DNA from: Gracilariopsis chorda
Lineage: Eukaryota > Rhodophyta > Florideophyceae > Gracilariales > Gracilariaceae
DNA length: 64,000 nt
Assembly: GCA_003194525.1 (NCBI GenBank)
Contig: NBIV01000040.1
Location: 329,213 to 393,212, forward strand
Reading direction: 5' to 3'
Shown: positions 30,903 to 41,554 of the stretch, piece after piece
Numbering within the stretch: position 1 is the first letter of the stretch
Layout of the letters: each line of letters starts with the position of its first letter
Program-made: the position numbers and the translations under genes
Notes under the pieces: model-generated
What the model was told of the DNA's origin: nothing
The model's database searches: none
Seen by the model: the letters and a program-made list of their open reading frames with translations, nothing else

Positions 30903-32919
30903 GGTGGGATGACTTGTGGGGGAGGGGGGGGGGGGGGGGGGGGTGGGGGGCGGAGGGGTGAGGGGATCGATAGTGGGGCAGGGAGTTGGGGGCGAGCCGA
31001 CAGGGCGGCGAGATGTGAAGACGTGGTGCACAGCGAGGGTTTGCAGAGAAGGCAGCGCGCGGGCGCGAAGCACGCGACGGGCGGTGGTGAATGGCGCGGC
31101 GCGACGAAGGTGTGTTTGTGGGGGGGGGGGGGGGGCGCGGCGAAACGAAAGGGGTGCGCAATGTGCGGTGCCGCACGCGCCGTTGGCACGAGTGAGAGCT
31201 GTGATGAGTGTAGCGATGTATCAGCCGCCGCCGCAACTTACAGCTGGCCGCGCCGCTGCCGCGCGGTCTGAGCCGCAACTGGCGCGGCCGCATTACACTG
31301 TTGGTGGCCGTCTCTGTTGGGGGCGCGCGTCGACAGCCACGCGGCGCCGTCTGCCGTGCCGCGCGGCGTGTAGACTTATATACATATCTATGTAAAGTTA
31401 CTGTATAAGTATAGGTATGAGCAGCGTACCGTTGTACAACTTGTACCTTGATGCGATTTACACTTGTTGTGAGTGTGTGCGAGTTGCTCATGCACACTCC
31501 TGTCCGCGAGCGCCCTCACGTAGCGGCTATGCGCCGTAAACCCCTATCTATGATATACCGCCGTCGCTGTCGCCGTTGCTGCGCACGCCGCACGTCTCCG
31601 TAAATCGCCTGCCCGCCGTTTATTCCGCGTCGTTTATAAACACAGGTAACTTTAACCTAATTTACGTGCACATTCCGTCTCTCCTGTCGACTTGCGTCTG
31701 TGCTCATTACCAAGCGCACCTGCTCGTCCTCTACTGCCGCACCCGTACAAGTCACAACACAAAAAGTCCCCACTTTTCTCTTCCCCGTTCTCTCTTGCGA
31801 AAAAAGCTCAAACAGCTACAGCCCCGTACTGTACCGCGCGCCCAACCCTCCCGCATGCACACAACGCTCGTGCATGTCATCCGTCAATCAATGCACCGTT
31901 CCGCGCGGACCATCCGCACTGGTCCTCGCTGCGGACGCTCCCTGTCTTGTAACTTACGCTACTTTGCATCCAAATTCCAACACCCCAACTGTCCCGCCAC
32001 CCCGCTTCCCCGCACATTCCATCATCCCCCTCGCCGCCCAACTACGTCATCATCACTTTGCATTATGATCACTTCAACACCTCTTTCAACGACCATTAGC
32101 TTTACCATCATCGTGCTCCACCCCACCGCCTCACCTTGATACATTTTACTGTACAACTTCTCGTGTTCGCTTCGCCTTTCTCCGCCGAGAAAAGAAAGAA
32201 AAAAAAAAAAAACTGCCCTATGGCCATTCCCGAAACTGCACCCACAAATAATATCCCGCAGCCCTGCACCAATTATATCCCGCAGCTCAAAAGCGCCAAT
32301 CTACACCCACTCACCTACCCTGCTACGTGTAGCTGGCAGCTACTAGCTGCATGCTGCACCCTTGTACTTTGTTCATCTCCACACTAACATCCTTCTTCGA
32401 GCTGCAATCAACACCACCAGTTAGAACCGTAACCAATCTCTACAATCCTCGTCCAGTCCCGCCAAACCGCTGTGCCAATACCGCCGGTACTACTACTGCG
32501 CCCCACGCAGTTTGTGCCCGCCTGCAAAAAGCCCAGCATCATCGCCGTCCCCGTGTTCAAAACATATTGCCACTAAACTGAACCGGCTGGGCCCAATGCT
32601 GCATCTTTATCCACATAATCCCAAACTTCCCCACACACAATCTCTACGCCAGCACTTTTTTGCTCAATAACGCCCGCTTTGGCCTAGAATAACCATTACC
32701 AACGCTTCTGTTTACACCGTATTCGCCCTTTTACAATCGCAGTCCTTGTTATTCGTATTGTACGCACTACGCATAGAAAACAAAACCACGCACGCCACGC
32801 CCTTACACCCACCATCAATCACTCACAACCTTTCTCCATCCAACTGCTTAACGCCCTCAATTCGCACTGCCATCTACATCCCAACTGCCCCCTCGCCAGC
32901 CTAACCCTCGCCTTTCTAA
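30903..32919. promoter_or_regulatory. Divergent promoter region with strong strand asymmetry
   Basis: This is the shared upstream region of the TPR/DnaJ gene (-) and GFAT (+). Left of about 31370 the + strand is very G-rich, with runs of 20 G (30924-30943) and 16 G (31120-31135). Right of it, to 32919, the + strand is C/A-rich and G-poor. Each gene therefore has a C-rich sense-strand leader, and the switch lies near a TATATACATA stretch (31377-31390), the likely core promoter area. Long frames here are low-complexity and not supported as genes. Confidence 0.5.
30924..31135 (+). repeat. Poly-G tracts
   Basis: G20 at 30924-30943 and G16 at 31120-31135, with many shorter G runs between. They are in the 5' leader side of the TPR/DnaJ gene (poly-C in its RNA). 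They are able to form G-quadruplexes on the + strand, and sequencing length may be unreliable. Confidence 0.85.
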
Positions 32920-35134
32920 ATGTGCGGAATATTCGGATATGCCAATTACGGGCTCTGCTCCGATACCCACAAGGTCCTCGACATCCTCGTTAATGGCCTT
33001 CGTCGTCTGGAGTACCGAGGCTATGACTCCGCGGGTCTGGCAATCAACGGAACCTCCCCGGCCGACGTCGTCATCGTAAAAGCAGTCGGATCCGTAGACA
33101 ATCTTGAATCATCCGTCAACAAACTGCAGCAAACACGATTTGAACAGCCTGTACAACTTCCGTATCACGTCGGTGTTGCCCATACAAGGTGGGCTACTCA
33201 TGGTGCTCCGAGTGTATTCAACTCGCATCCGCACACTTCGGATTCTTCTGGTCAGTTTGTTGTCGTGCACAATGGCATCATCACTAACTTTAAACCCATC
33301 AAGGAAATGCTCACGTCCAAACACTTCGAATTCGACAGTGACACTGATACCGAGGTAATTGCAAAGCTACTCAAGTATCTGTACGACACTGTTCGTGAAA
33401 ATGGTGAGAAGCTCACTTTTCCTAGACTGGTCATGCATTTGGTGCATGCCATCGATGGAGCTTACGCACTGTTGATTCGTTCTACTGTTTATCCAAATGA
33501 GCTTGTTGCTTGTAAGGTTGGCTCTCCCCTTGTGCTCGGTCTCAAGCCGGCCGAACGAGAGCATATCTCTGTCATTCGCAGCTCTGCTCGTGACAGTCAC
33601 TTGGGCAAGAAGACACCGGCTCGCATTCCGTCAGCGGAGGAGCTCTCCATTGATGGCTTTGACGGCGTTGAGTATTTTCTCAGTTCGGATGCTAGCGCTC
33701 TCATCGAGCACACTGACAAGGTTGTGTACTTTGAGGACGATGATCTTGTCCACATTCGCAGCGATGGTCACCTTCGAATGTACAACACTGGCGATTCTGA
33801 AACCACCCGAGGAATCGCTTCCAACAGAACGATTGCCACGCTTGACATGGAACTGGAGCAAATCATGAAGGGTTCGTATCCACATTTCATGCTCAAAGAG
33901 ATTTACGAACAACCCGAGTCGCTATTGCAGACCATGCGAGGCCGCGTGCTTATTAACTCGCAATCGGAAAACAAGACAAATGCCTTGCAGATCAAGTCCG
34001 ACGTTCATTTGGGAGGAATCTCTCAACGACTGTCCGATTTTAAACGCTCCTCACGGATTATATTTGTAGCTTGTGGAACTTCCTTCCATTCGTGCATTGC
34101 TGCTAGACAGGTCATGGAGGAGCTGACCGAACTTCCGGTTACCATTGAGCTTGCATCGGACTTCATTGACCGAAGGACACCTCTCTTTCGGTCTGACGTT
34201 TGCGTGTTTGTTTCGCAATCGGGAGAAACCGCTGACACTTTGGAGGCGTTGCGGTATGCAAAGAAATGTCAGGCTTTGACCGTTGGCGTTGTGAATGTTG
34301 TCGGAAGCAGTATTGCACGAATCACCGATTGCGGAGTACATCTTAACGCTGGTGCTGAAATCGGTGTAGCCTCAACCAAGGCCTACACATCTCAGATTAT
34401 CACAATTGTTATTTTCGCACTTCAGCTCAGTCTCGATTCTAGATCCAAGCAGGTGAGACGAAAGGAGATTCACGACGCGTTACTAGCGCTACCTGCACTT
34501 GTGAAGAAGACGCTGACGGACCTTGACGAACATATGAAGGCAATCGCACAAAGGCTTCGAGACAATACGTCAATCTTGCTGTTTGGAAGAGGCTATCAGT
34601 ATGCTACTTGCCTTGAAGGGGCGCTGAAAATCAAAGAATTGAGTTACATTCACACCGAGGGAATCCATGCTGGCGAGCTGAAGCATGGTCCACTTGCCCT
34701 GATCGACGAAAACATGCCAGTCATTCTGTTTGCAAGTCAGGATGCCTGTGCAAACAAGGTACAGAACGCGTTACATCAGCTAATGGCTCGGGGTGGAATT
34801 TCGAACATGATCATTATTGGTACTGAAGGTGATAGCAACCTTGAAGCGTTCCGAGACAAGGCGCAACTTGTTTTGGTACCACAAACTGTTGACTGTCTTC
34901 AATGTGTTTTGAGCATTATTCCAATGCAGTTGTTAAGCTATCATCTTACTGTTGCCAGAGGCTTGAATGTCGATCAACCAAGGTAAGTTGAACTTGTTTC
35001 AGAGCGTGAGCCTGATTTGGTAGCGCGTACTCCGTGACACTATCTGCTTTAAGTGAGAATTTGCTTTTCTAACCATCCGTATGTTCATACCCGTACTACA
35101 CAGATCTTTGGCAAAGAGTGTCACTGTCGAATGA
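32920..35134 (+). CDS. GFAT: Glutamine:fructose-6-phosphate amidotransferase (isomerizing)
   Basis: Two exons: 32920-34982 and 35104-35134, 697 aa. ATG 32920 is followed by TGC, giving the catalytic N-terminal Cys (MCGIFGY). The glutaminase domain has RLEYRGYDSAG, HTRWATHG and HNGI. Two SIS sugar-isomerase domains follow (CGTSFHSCIAAR, SQSGETADTLEAL, ASTKAYTSQ, GRGYQY, KELSYIHTEG, ELKHGPLAL). It makes glucosamine-6-phosphate, the first committed step to UDP-GlcNAc. Reading straight through would end GLNVDQPR at an intronic TAA. Splicing the 121-bp intron (AG|GTAAGT...CTAAC...ACACAG) restores the family C-terminus QPRSLAKSVTVE. Eukaryotic-type length. Confidence 0.97.
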
Positions 35135-35392
35135 GAGCCAGAGACGTCTTGCTCTATATTGTGATTTACAGTTCAAAGCAGAAGAACATGTGCGACAGAA
35201 AGGCCATTACGTTCTTCGCCTACTTGATATATAACTTGGAAATGACTACGGACGGATGCATCTCCGTTCACTAATCGTAATGCAGCTCTGCTCATGCAGT
35301 GCCCCTCTTCAAATTATTATATGGCTTTATGCGTCCTTTCAGTTGATATTAGAGAGAAGCAAAAATTCCGTCGCGCTCAGCCATCGGCGCCT

Positions 35393-36467
35393 TCACGTAG
35401 CCCAGAACGTAGCCCCATAAACGATGATGCCGAGAATTATTGCTGCGGCGCTTGTTCCAATGAGATTGAAATATCGCCATGGACGAGGTAATCTAGATGA
35501 TTCAGAAATCCACGTTGAGACCGTACTCAAGGAGCCTCCAAGACCTGAGATAAGCGCCATCAAAACGAACTGCGTTTTCTGCGACACATTGGAGTCAACA
35601 TGCGTGCGTAGTGCAGCTACAATTGCGAGATCAAGAATCATGGCAGCCATGTTGGCGGCCAATGTCCCGAGGAAAAAGTTTTCTTTAACGGAATTAAAGC
35701 GCGACAACCACCATCGAAACCACGCTCCGCAAGGCGCAAAGGCTCCGCATATCCACAAAAACCCACGGTCCCTTGTGGAGAAGTTGTCATTGTCAATCAC
35801 TGCGCCGACTATCACTGCAGAATATATGTCGACGAAAACAAACAATAGCACCAAGAAAGTCAAGACAACCGCCGAATTAGGTACAGAAGCTTCTGCATTT
35901 GGTATTCCGCTTCGCTGTGCGATGTTTTCAGAGGATGAACTTCGTTTTCTGTCTATCACATAAACGATGAAGTCTCCGATATCCTTGCCGAGCACTAAGG
36001 CACAAAACGCTACACAAATACCAAGAAACACGGATACAAATGCTTCAAGTCTCTGTCCTTCTACAAACATCCTAACAACTTGGAGATGCCAAGAAGCAAA
36101 GGCTGATTTGAATTGCAAGGAAGAGTGGTCGTAGTGTACAAGAGGTCAGAAACAGCGTCAGACAAAAAGGGGTTTCATGGAAGTCGTTCAACTTGATTCA
36201 CTTACTTGTCACGGAACCAGCAAGTCCTGTTGAGATGGATATGCTGAGCCAATCCGGATATGAGAACCTTTGCTTCCATGATTCGTGAGCACCAAGAATC
36301 ATGCAACCCAAGACATTCGCGGGCATGTCGATGAATAGCGCATCTCGTGATGAAGTGATATCCGCTAAGTCTTCATCAAACAATCTGTTCACAAGGAGTC
36401 GAAGTACTACTCCGACAATGGCGGCAATGCCAATGCCAAGGACTTTGGACGCGATTTGAAGTTTCAT
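35393..36467 (-). CDS. FEX: Eukaryotic dual-domain fluoride exporter (FEX, CrcB/Fluc family)
   Basis: Exons 36467-36206 and 36102-35393 give 323 aa. The frame opens with GTG at 36485, so ATG 36467 is the start. Two homologous CrcB-like halves of about four membrane segments each are joined by a linking segment, as in FEX proteins. The first-half signature spans the 103-bp intron (donor A|GTAAGT, acceptor ATCAG): joining gives TGLAGSVTTFASW. The second-half signature is SGLGGSLSTVSTW (about 35500-35470). These motifs line the Na+ site and fluoride pathway in the family. The predicted role is export of toxic fluoride across the plasma membrane, relevant to a marine organism. Convergent with GFAT. 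Confidence 0.93.
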
Positions 36468-38021
36468 CCGTTCTTCAGAGGGCACTTTTTACGTTACAAT
36501 TCTTTGAACCGAAGAAGGACTAGTTGGTCATCGTGTCTCTTTCACATCGTTATGGTGCAAACATTGTGAAACCCCTGTTCAGACCGTTGTACTTTGTTGA
36601 GGCTATAAGGTGTCCCAATGCCCTTCGAGATCGAGAGCACGCGATGTGGAGATATAAATGACTACGAGAGAGAGAGGGGGGAGCAATAAACCAATCTTTG
36701 TTACATGTGCGGACAAGCTGGCACGGCATGTGACGATCGGATGTGTTGGAGAAAGGATGGCGGTTTGAGTGGCTTCACCTCCATAAAAAATCCTACAGAA
36801 GGAATACAAGGGTAGAAGGACAACCCTTCATAGACTACCGACCCGTAGAGAACAACCAAACGCCGCCAAAGTTGGGCAACTGGAACAGCAATGCATGGCG
36901 CTTGAAGGATTGATGAGTAGCAAGTCCCATCGTGAACAAGGTCCTAACGGACTACGAGACTCAATCTCGAGGATGCTCGCTGTTACTCGGAGGTGTCAAA
37001 GGTGTCGTGGCCCATCTAAAGTGCGGGATAAGCTTTGCGCTTGTATTAATAGTACGGCGGTAAGGGGTCACGGGGGAACCACATGTACTATTCCACCTGT
37101 CAAGGTGTGCCGAGTCGGCACTGCCGAACGTAGCCTACAAAGCTCCTGAACCCACGGAGCCTAACCTACTAGAGCTAGAAGTCGGAATGAGCGCTCATAC
37201 AGTAATAAGCAACAACTAGCACCACCAACTAGAGGGCTCGCACTGCAATCATTGCGGCAGGAAGTAATCGTGAGTGAAACCTCATTCTTTCCTCTGGTCG
37301 CTGCAACAGAGTGGCTGCTACTTTGGGACAAAATGTTAGAAGGATAGAAAGACTAACATTATACTGATAGTAGCCTTATTACGTTCTACCTTTGGTGTGT
37401 TATGGCATTCCTAAGCTTTCCTTCGAAGGAAAGGGCAGTGATTGTGAGCTGTATACAAAATGGACAGACGAGTCTCTGGACAAGATCGGAGTTATACAAT
37501 CAGTAATCAAGTGTGCCGGCTGTTTTCTGTAAAGTTTGGCGCCTGCCTTTTGAAGGAAGAAGTCGTACCTGTCCACCTCGCTTCACAAAGATGGAAAAAT
37601 GGCGACGCTTTTTGCTATTGCCCCCCAACACAGGCAGCTCCTTCCGAACTTCAAGTTGGAGTCTCTAAACAACAGATTCTCCGATGGGGGTCAGCAGCTC
37701 TATGCGCAAGGTGTAAGCAATGGTGGTTCCTTGCGATGCCATCTAATCATACATCCCCGGCATTCTCCTCTACAGTGACCTGGTGAACGTGAGGAAGATG
37801 AAGTGCACCTTGAGGAGAGCACTTGAAGCAGGTGATTGTTTCGAAATACGGAGAGAACGCAGGAGATAACAAGGCACGATGCAATTACGAGACGGGATTG
37901 TTGAACACAGAAACAAGGCATACGAGCGCGTTCAACCTGCAGTGGCGTTTCCATCAGTGTGAAGGTTGACATTCATTGAATTCGAGATCATCGCTGACAA
38001 GAAGCAACGTGTGCAAATTAG
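36468..38021. other. Intergenic interval
   Basis: About 1.55 kb with no supported gene. A GA-rich microsatellite sits at 36660-36677. Confidence 0.4.
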
Positions 38022-40418
38022 CTAACCTTTCGGTAACGCTAGAGCATGCCCCCATACACAACGCCTAAGGGAACTTGGGTCTGAATGGACAGGACCGATA
38101 CACTTCATGGGAGCGAGGTGGCACTTTTGTCGGCCTGAAGTGTCTCTTTCTGTGGATATGTTTTGGTGTCCATTTTGCAAAGGGCCCCAGTTCCTTCCTG
38201 TAGGTGTCACCGCCCTTGGAACAAGCTTCCATCCTGCCATCATGATCTCCCGTGTCGTAGGTAGCCATTCCACTATTTCCGCCCCGGGTTGTTTTCTATT
38301 TTTGTTCCCCCAGACACAGTCATGTCCTGGCCTAGATGTTGGCCCCATTATACTGAACCAACTCGACGATATATACAAGGCTCGTGCTATCTCGTCATCT
38401 GTAGCATCCCTTAGCGCTTCAGGGGCAGCTTTGGCTCCCACTAGAGCCGTTACTGCCTCAAAGCAAACTTGCGTGTCTTCGGAGTCCGTGGCCGTTTCTT
38501 CTTGCGCTACTTCTAGTCCCGGCTCCTTTGATATACTGGCACCAAGACTTCGCACAAATGTCAAAACGGACGTGGCGACGACCATTCGGCCCTTTTTGCA
38601 TCGGAGAACCTCACATTTGGAATGAACCTTTCTCCAACTAAACCAGAGATCTGATGTCGACAGTCTGACAGCAAATTCCTTCCTCCACGATGCAATAGTT
38701 TTTCGGCTCGGAGAACAGTTCTCGCCACTTAGCTCAGTAACCACTTTGGTCAAAGATCGGGGTCCGGCAACTTCTACAGGTCCTATGTCGTGGACAGTCC
38801 CTCTGACGATTCCCCTTCCAGCAAGCCATGGTCCGTCTACATGCAGACGAGCCATGTCAGAACCGGTCTTTGACTGAAAAGACGCTATCCGTCTGACATA
38901 TCCTTTATAGTCGACGTATGCATCGGCTCCCATGAACCTCACGCCTAAACAAATAGGGCTCCCTGGTACGTTGGCAGATATGGCATACGTCGGTAACTCT
39001 GACGTTTCTTCACAGTCGAGTAAACAATTCTTGATTTTGCCAGTTATGACACCATCTAGTACTTGATGAAAATCGGCGTATGTGATTGCTGCTCTGTCGT
39101 CGAGTTGTTCGAAATCTTCCCATGTTGTTCTGGTTACGAGCTGACTGAAAACGGCTTGGACCTCAAGAACGTTTGCAGCCTCAAAGTCCTGCGCTTCTGA
39201 CATTCCCAATTTCAGAAAAAGTGTTTTGAGCTCTTTGAAAGCTCTTATACCATCGTACAGACTTGAAGATGATTCATTCGTTTTGAGATGCTCTTCATCG
39301 CACTTGTGCAGCTCGATTTGAGCTGATTTACCACTGGCATCGCGCCCTGTTACTGCGATAATGAGATCCAGTTTCCAGCCATCGAAAAAGGGCACGACGG
39401 CGGTCAAAACATGTTTCATAGAGTTTTTTCTTTGCATCTCGAGAGATGAAAAGTTGAGCCTTGTTTCAAGAGACTGTTGGGCTGTGGCTCTGCGTCGGAC
39501 CTTTTCTTCGAAGTGGCTAAGGTAGTTGCGTGCAGCAATATGGAATTCCGGTCTATGTGCAACGGCTAAATAAGCGCCAAGTTGGTTTGTAGGATCCATA
39601 TGATGGCCATCGTTAGAGGTTTGCGAAAGCAGCTCGGTGGCACGCCTCAAGTCCTTTGCCATGTCATCACTCCCCGTCTGCAGCAGAAGAGCAAGGATAA
39701 TCAAGGTGTCGACATCTTCAGCTTCGCTTATGGAACGTTCGAACAATTCCACAGCACGCTGACTGTCTCCTTCGACGCCTTCGGCACCGTCTGCAAGCAG
39801 AGCGCCAAGGTTAAGCATGGCTTCTGCATGCACCTGTTCATTGATAACAAGGGTGAACAGATCGGCGGCATGCTTTTCGTCCTTTACCACGCCAGCCGCC
39901 CCGCGTAAGAGCAGACGGCCAAGACGAAACATGGCGTTGACATTCTGTCCTTCTTCAATGGCACGTTCGTATAGCGCCTTGGCACGCACTGCGTCTTGCG
40001 GTACGCCTTCCGCGCCTCGTTCAAGCAGAACGCCAAGTCTGTACATGGCGCTGACATTCGTGCCTTTCTCAATGGCACGTTCGTATAGCGCCTTGGCACG
40101 CACTGCGTCTTGCGGTACGCCTTCCGCTCCCCGCTCAAGCAGAAACCCAAGTCTGAACATGGCGATGGTATCTCCGTCTTTCCTAATGGCAAGCTCGTGC
40201 TGCGCCATAGTACCCAGTGGGTTGCGCTGTTTGCTTCCGCCGCCCTGCTTGAAGGACGGCGGAAGCTGAGAACGTGGTATGTTGTTAATAGCATAGACAT
40301 CAACATCTATACTTAATCGACCAGCACGAGCTGCAGGTGGATCATTGGTGGACATAGCTGCCTTTCGCGTGGATTTAGCACGACGAGCACGGGTTCCAGG
40401 TGAATCATCGGTGGACAT
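38022..40418 (-). CDS. Sel1-like repeat protein
   Basis: 798 aa from ATG 40418. After a basic, Ser/Thr-rich start, residues about 75-265 contain five Sel1-like repeats of 36-38 residues (A..RLG.LLERGAEGVPQDAVRAKALYERAI), which form alpha-solenoids for protein-protein contacts. Two adjacent units are nearly identical in DNA (114-bp period, 39956-40180), showing recent duplication. The C-terminal 500 residues contain no recognised domain; they include WEDFEQLDDRAAITYADF and a WFSIMGPTSRPGHDCVW stretch near the end. Sel1 proteins act in ER quality control and signalling in other organisms; nothing here decides which. No signal peptide or membrane segment seen. Confidence 0.75.
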   Translation of the reverse strand: MSTDDSPGTRARRAKSTRKAAMSTNDPPAARAGRLSIDVDVYAINNIPRSQLPPSFKQGGGSKQRNPLGTMAQHELAIRKDGDTIAMFRLGFLLERGAEGVPQDAVRAKALYERAIEKGTNVSAMYRLGVLLERGAEGVPQDAVRAKALYERAIEEGQNVNAMFRLGRLLLRGAAGVVKDEKHAADLFTLVINEQVHAEAMLNLGALLADGAEGVEGDSQRAVELFERSISEAEDVDTLIILALLLQTGSDDMAKDLRRATELLSQTSNDGHHMDPTNQLGAYLAVAHRPEFHIAARNYLSHFEEKVRRRATAQQSLETRLNFSSLEMQRKNSMKHVLTAVVPFFDGWKLDLIIAVTGRDASGKSAQIELHKCDEEHLKTNESSSSLYDGIRAFKELKTLFLKLGMSEAQDFEAANVLEVQAVFSQLVTRTTWEDFEQLDDRAAITYADFHQVLDGVITGKIKNCLLDCEETSELPTYAISANVPGSPICLGVRFMGADAYVDYKGYVRRIASFQSKTGSDMARLHVDGPWLAGRGIVRGTVHDIGPVEVAGPRSLTKVVTELSGENCSPSRKTIASWRKEFAVRLSTSDLWFSWRKVHSKCEVLRCKKGRMVVATSVLTFVRSLGASISKEPGLEVAQEETATDSEDTQVCFEAVTALVGAKAAPEALRDATDDEIARALYISSSWFSIMGPTSRPGHDCVWGNKNRKQPGAEIVEWLPTTREIMMAGWKLVPRAVTPTGRNWGPLQNGHQNISTERDTSGRQKCHLAPMKCIGPVHSDPSSLRRCVWGHALALPKG

Positions 40419-41072
40419 GGCTGCGTTTAGTGGAGATTTGGCAGTGAAGCGTATGGTAACTCGTTGACTGTAGCTTGGTGGCTACCGTGAAGTTGAACGG
40501 TTCAGGGGTGGAGGTGGGGCTTTTCACGCTCACGATGCGCGCCGTTAAAAGTGCACAGCGTCAAGGGTTTACCTCAAGCAACAAAGGCAGTTGGCATTAG
40601 AGCGTTGGGCTCGTGACACGTCGCTACAATTACGAAGGGTGCATAGCGGCGCCGGCGCCAGAATAAAGCACCTGTCTCTAGCAATTCCAGGAATGGCCCA
40701 GTTAGGGAAGACATGGGCATCTTCGTACGCGGGAAGACAATTACGAAGGGTATGCTAAGCACGTCTGCTTCGTGCTTGCAGATGAATGCGTTGATGCTAT
40801 TGTCCGGAGCTGATTGGCGTTTGTTCTGTAATATAGCCGGCTTGCATGGTAGGTCACCGAAAGTGAATAATATTCACTTTCTGTTACCATGCAAGCCGGC
40901 TATATTCATATTATGAAAGACACTGTAAATATTTGTGAAGAATTTAAAAGTTTCTAACTTTGGCCAAACGTAGCGTGATGACCAAAAAGCCAATTGGAAT
41001 CCATTGATTATTGATTGGATGCGGAGTGGGTTCGCCAAATGAGAAATTCATTCTTGTGAGTTACAAGAGTAG
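40419..41072. other. Intergenic interval with hairpin
   Basis: No gene supported. It contains the 77-bp hairpin at 40830-40906; the AT content rises to the right towards the MITE. Confidence 0.5.
40830..40906. repeat. 77-bp hairpin
   Basis: 40830-40851 is the exact reverse complement of 40885-40906 (22 bp; AATATAGCCGGCTTGCATGG start). Inside it, 40859-40868 pairs with 40872-40881 (GAAAGTGAAT/ATTCACTTTC). Together they form a nearly continuous foldback with two small asymmetric bulges. No element ends or duplication recognised. Confidence 0.9.
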
Positions 41073-41074
41073 AC

Positions 41075-41448
41075 TAGTGTCTATCCGCCCGGACGAAATG
41101 TTGCCAAATGATTATTTTTTGAAGGTTTCGAACCTTTCATAAACGCGTCAAAAACGGTGTTTTTGAATCAAAAGTACGTTTTTGATATCAAAAAAGCCGG
41201 TTTTCTAAAGCTTTGTAGTAAATTAGACACATTTTACGAGCACATCTCTATTAAACCATCTGCTTGTCTTATGTTTCGGCTTCTCACCTAGCATAAACAA
41301 CAGAAGCTCAGAATTTTTGCAATACAAAAACAAGTTGCATAACTTATACAGACTACAAACGGCGAAAAAATCCGATCAAAATAACTAAAATTAAAGGTTA
41401 AGTTGATTGTTTTGACCTCATATGAGGTCAGCGGTCGGATAGACACTA
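41075..41448. mobile_element. MITE with perfect terminal inverted repeats
   Basis: ACTAGTGTCTATCCG (41073-41087) is perfectly inverted at 41436-41450. Read as TA + GTGTCTATCCG ... CGGATAGACAC + TA, this fits a Tc1/mariner-type element of about 370 bp (41077-41446) with TA duplications. The interior is AT-rich, non-coding and has runs of T/A-rich direct repeats (for example TTTTTGA-type) plus a TGACCTCATATGAGGTCA palindrome near the right end. The family is inferred from ends only. Confidence 0.8.
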
Positions 41449-41554
41449 GTAAGTTAGATAGCGTCATTCCGCGTGAGAAAGTTGGATGATCAAGGCGAAC
41501 GCTAATTCTAGATATAGCGCAACTTCTGGCTAAGGCGATGCACGAATTATCTCA

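Noticed and set aside
30319-31497. 392-codon Arg/Pro/His-rich minus-strand frame and several Gly-rich plus-strand frames.
   Set aside because: Produced by G/C-homopolymer composition; no domain, and overlaps the real DnaJ gene and its leader.
31576-32581. Long plus-strand frames upstream of GFAT.
   Set aside because: The G-poor, C/A-rich sequence makes stop codons rare; proteins are low-complexity with no recognisable motif.
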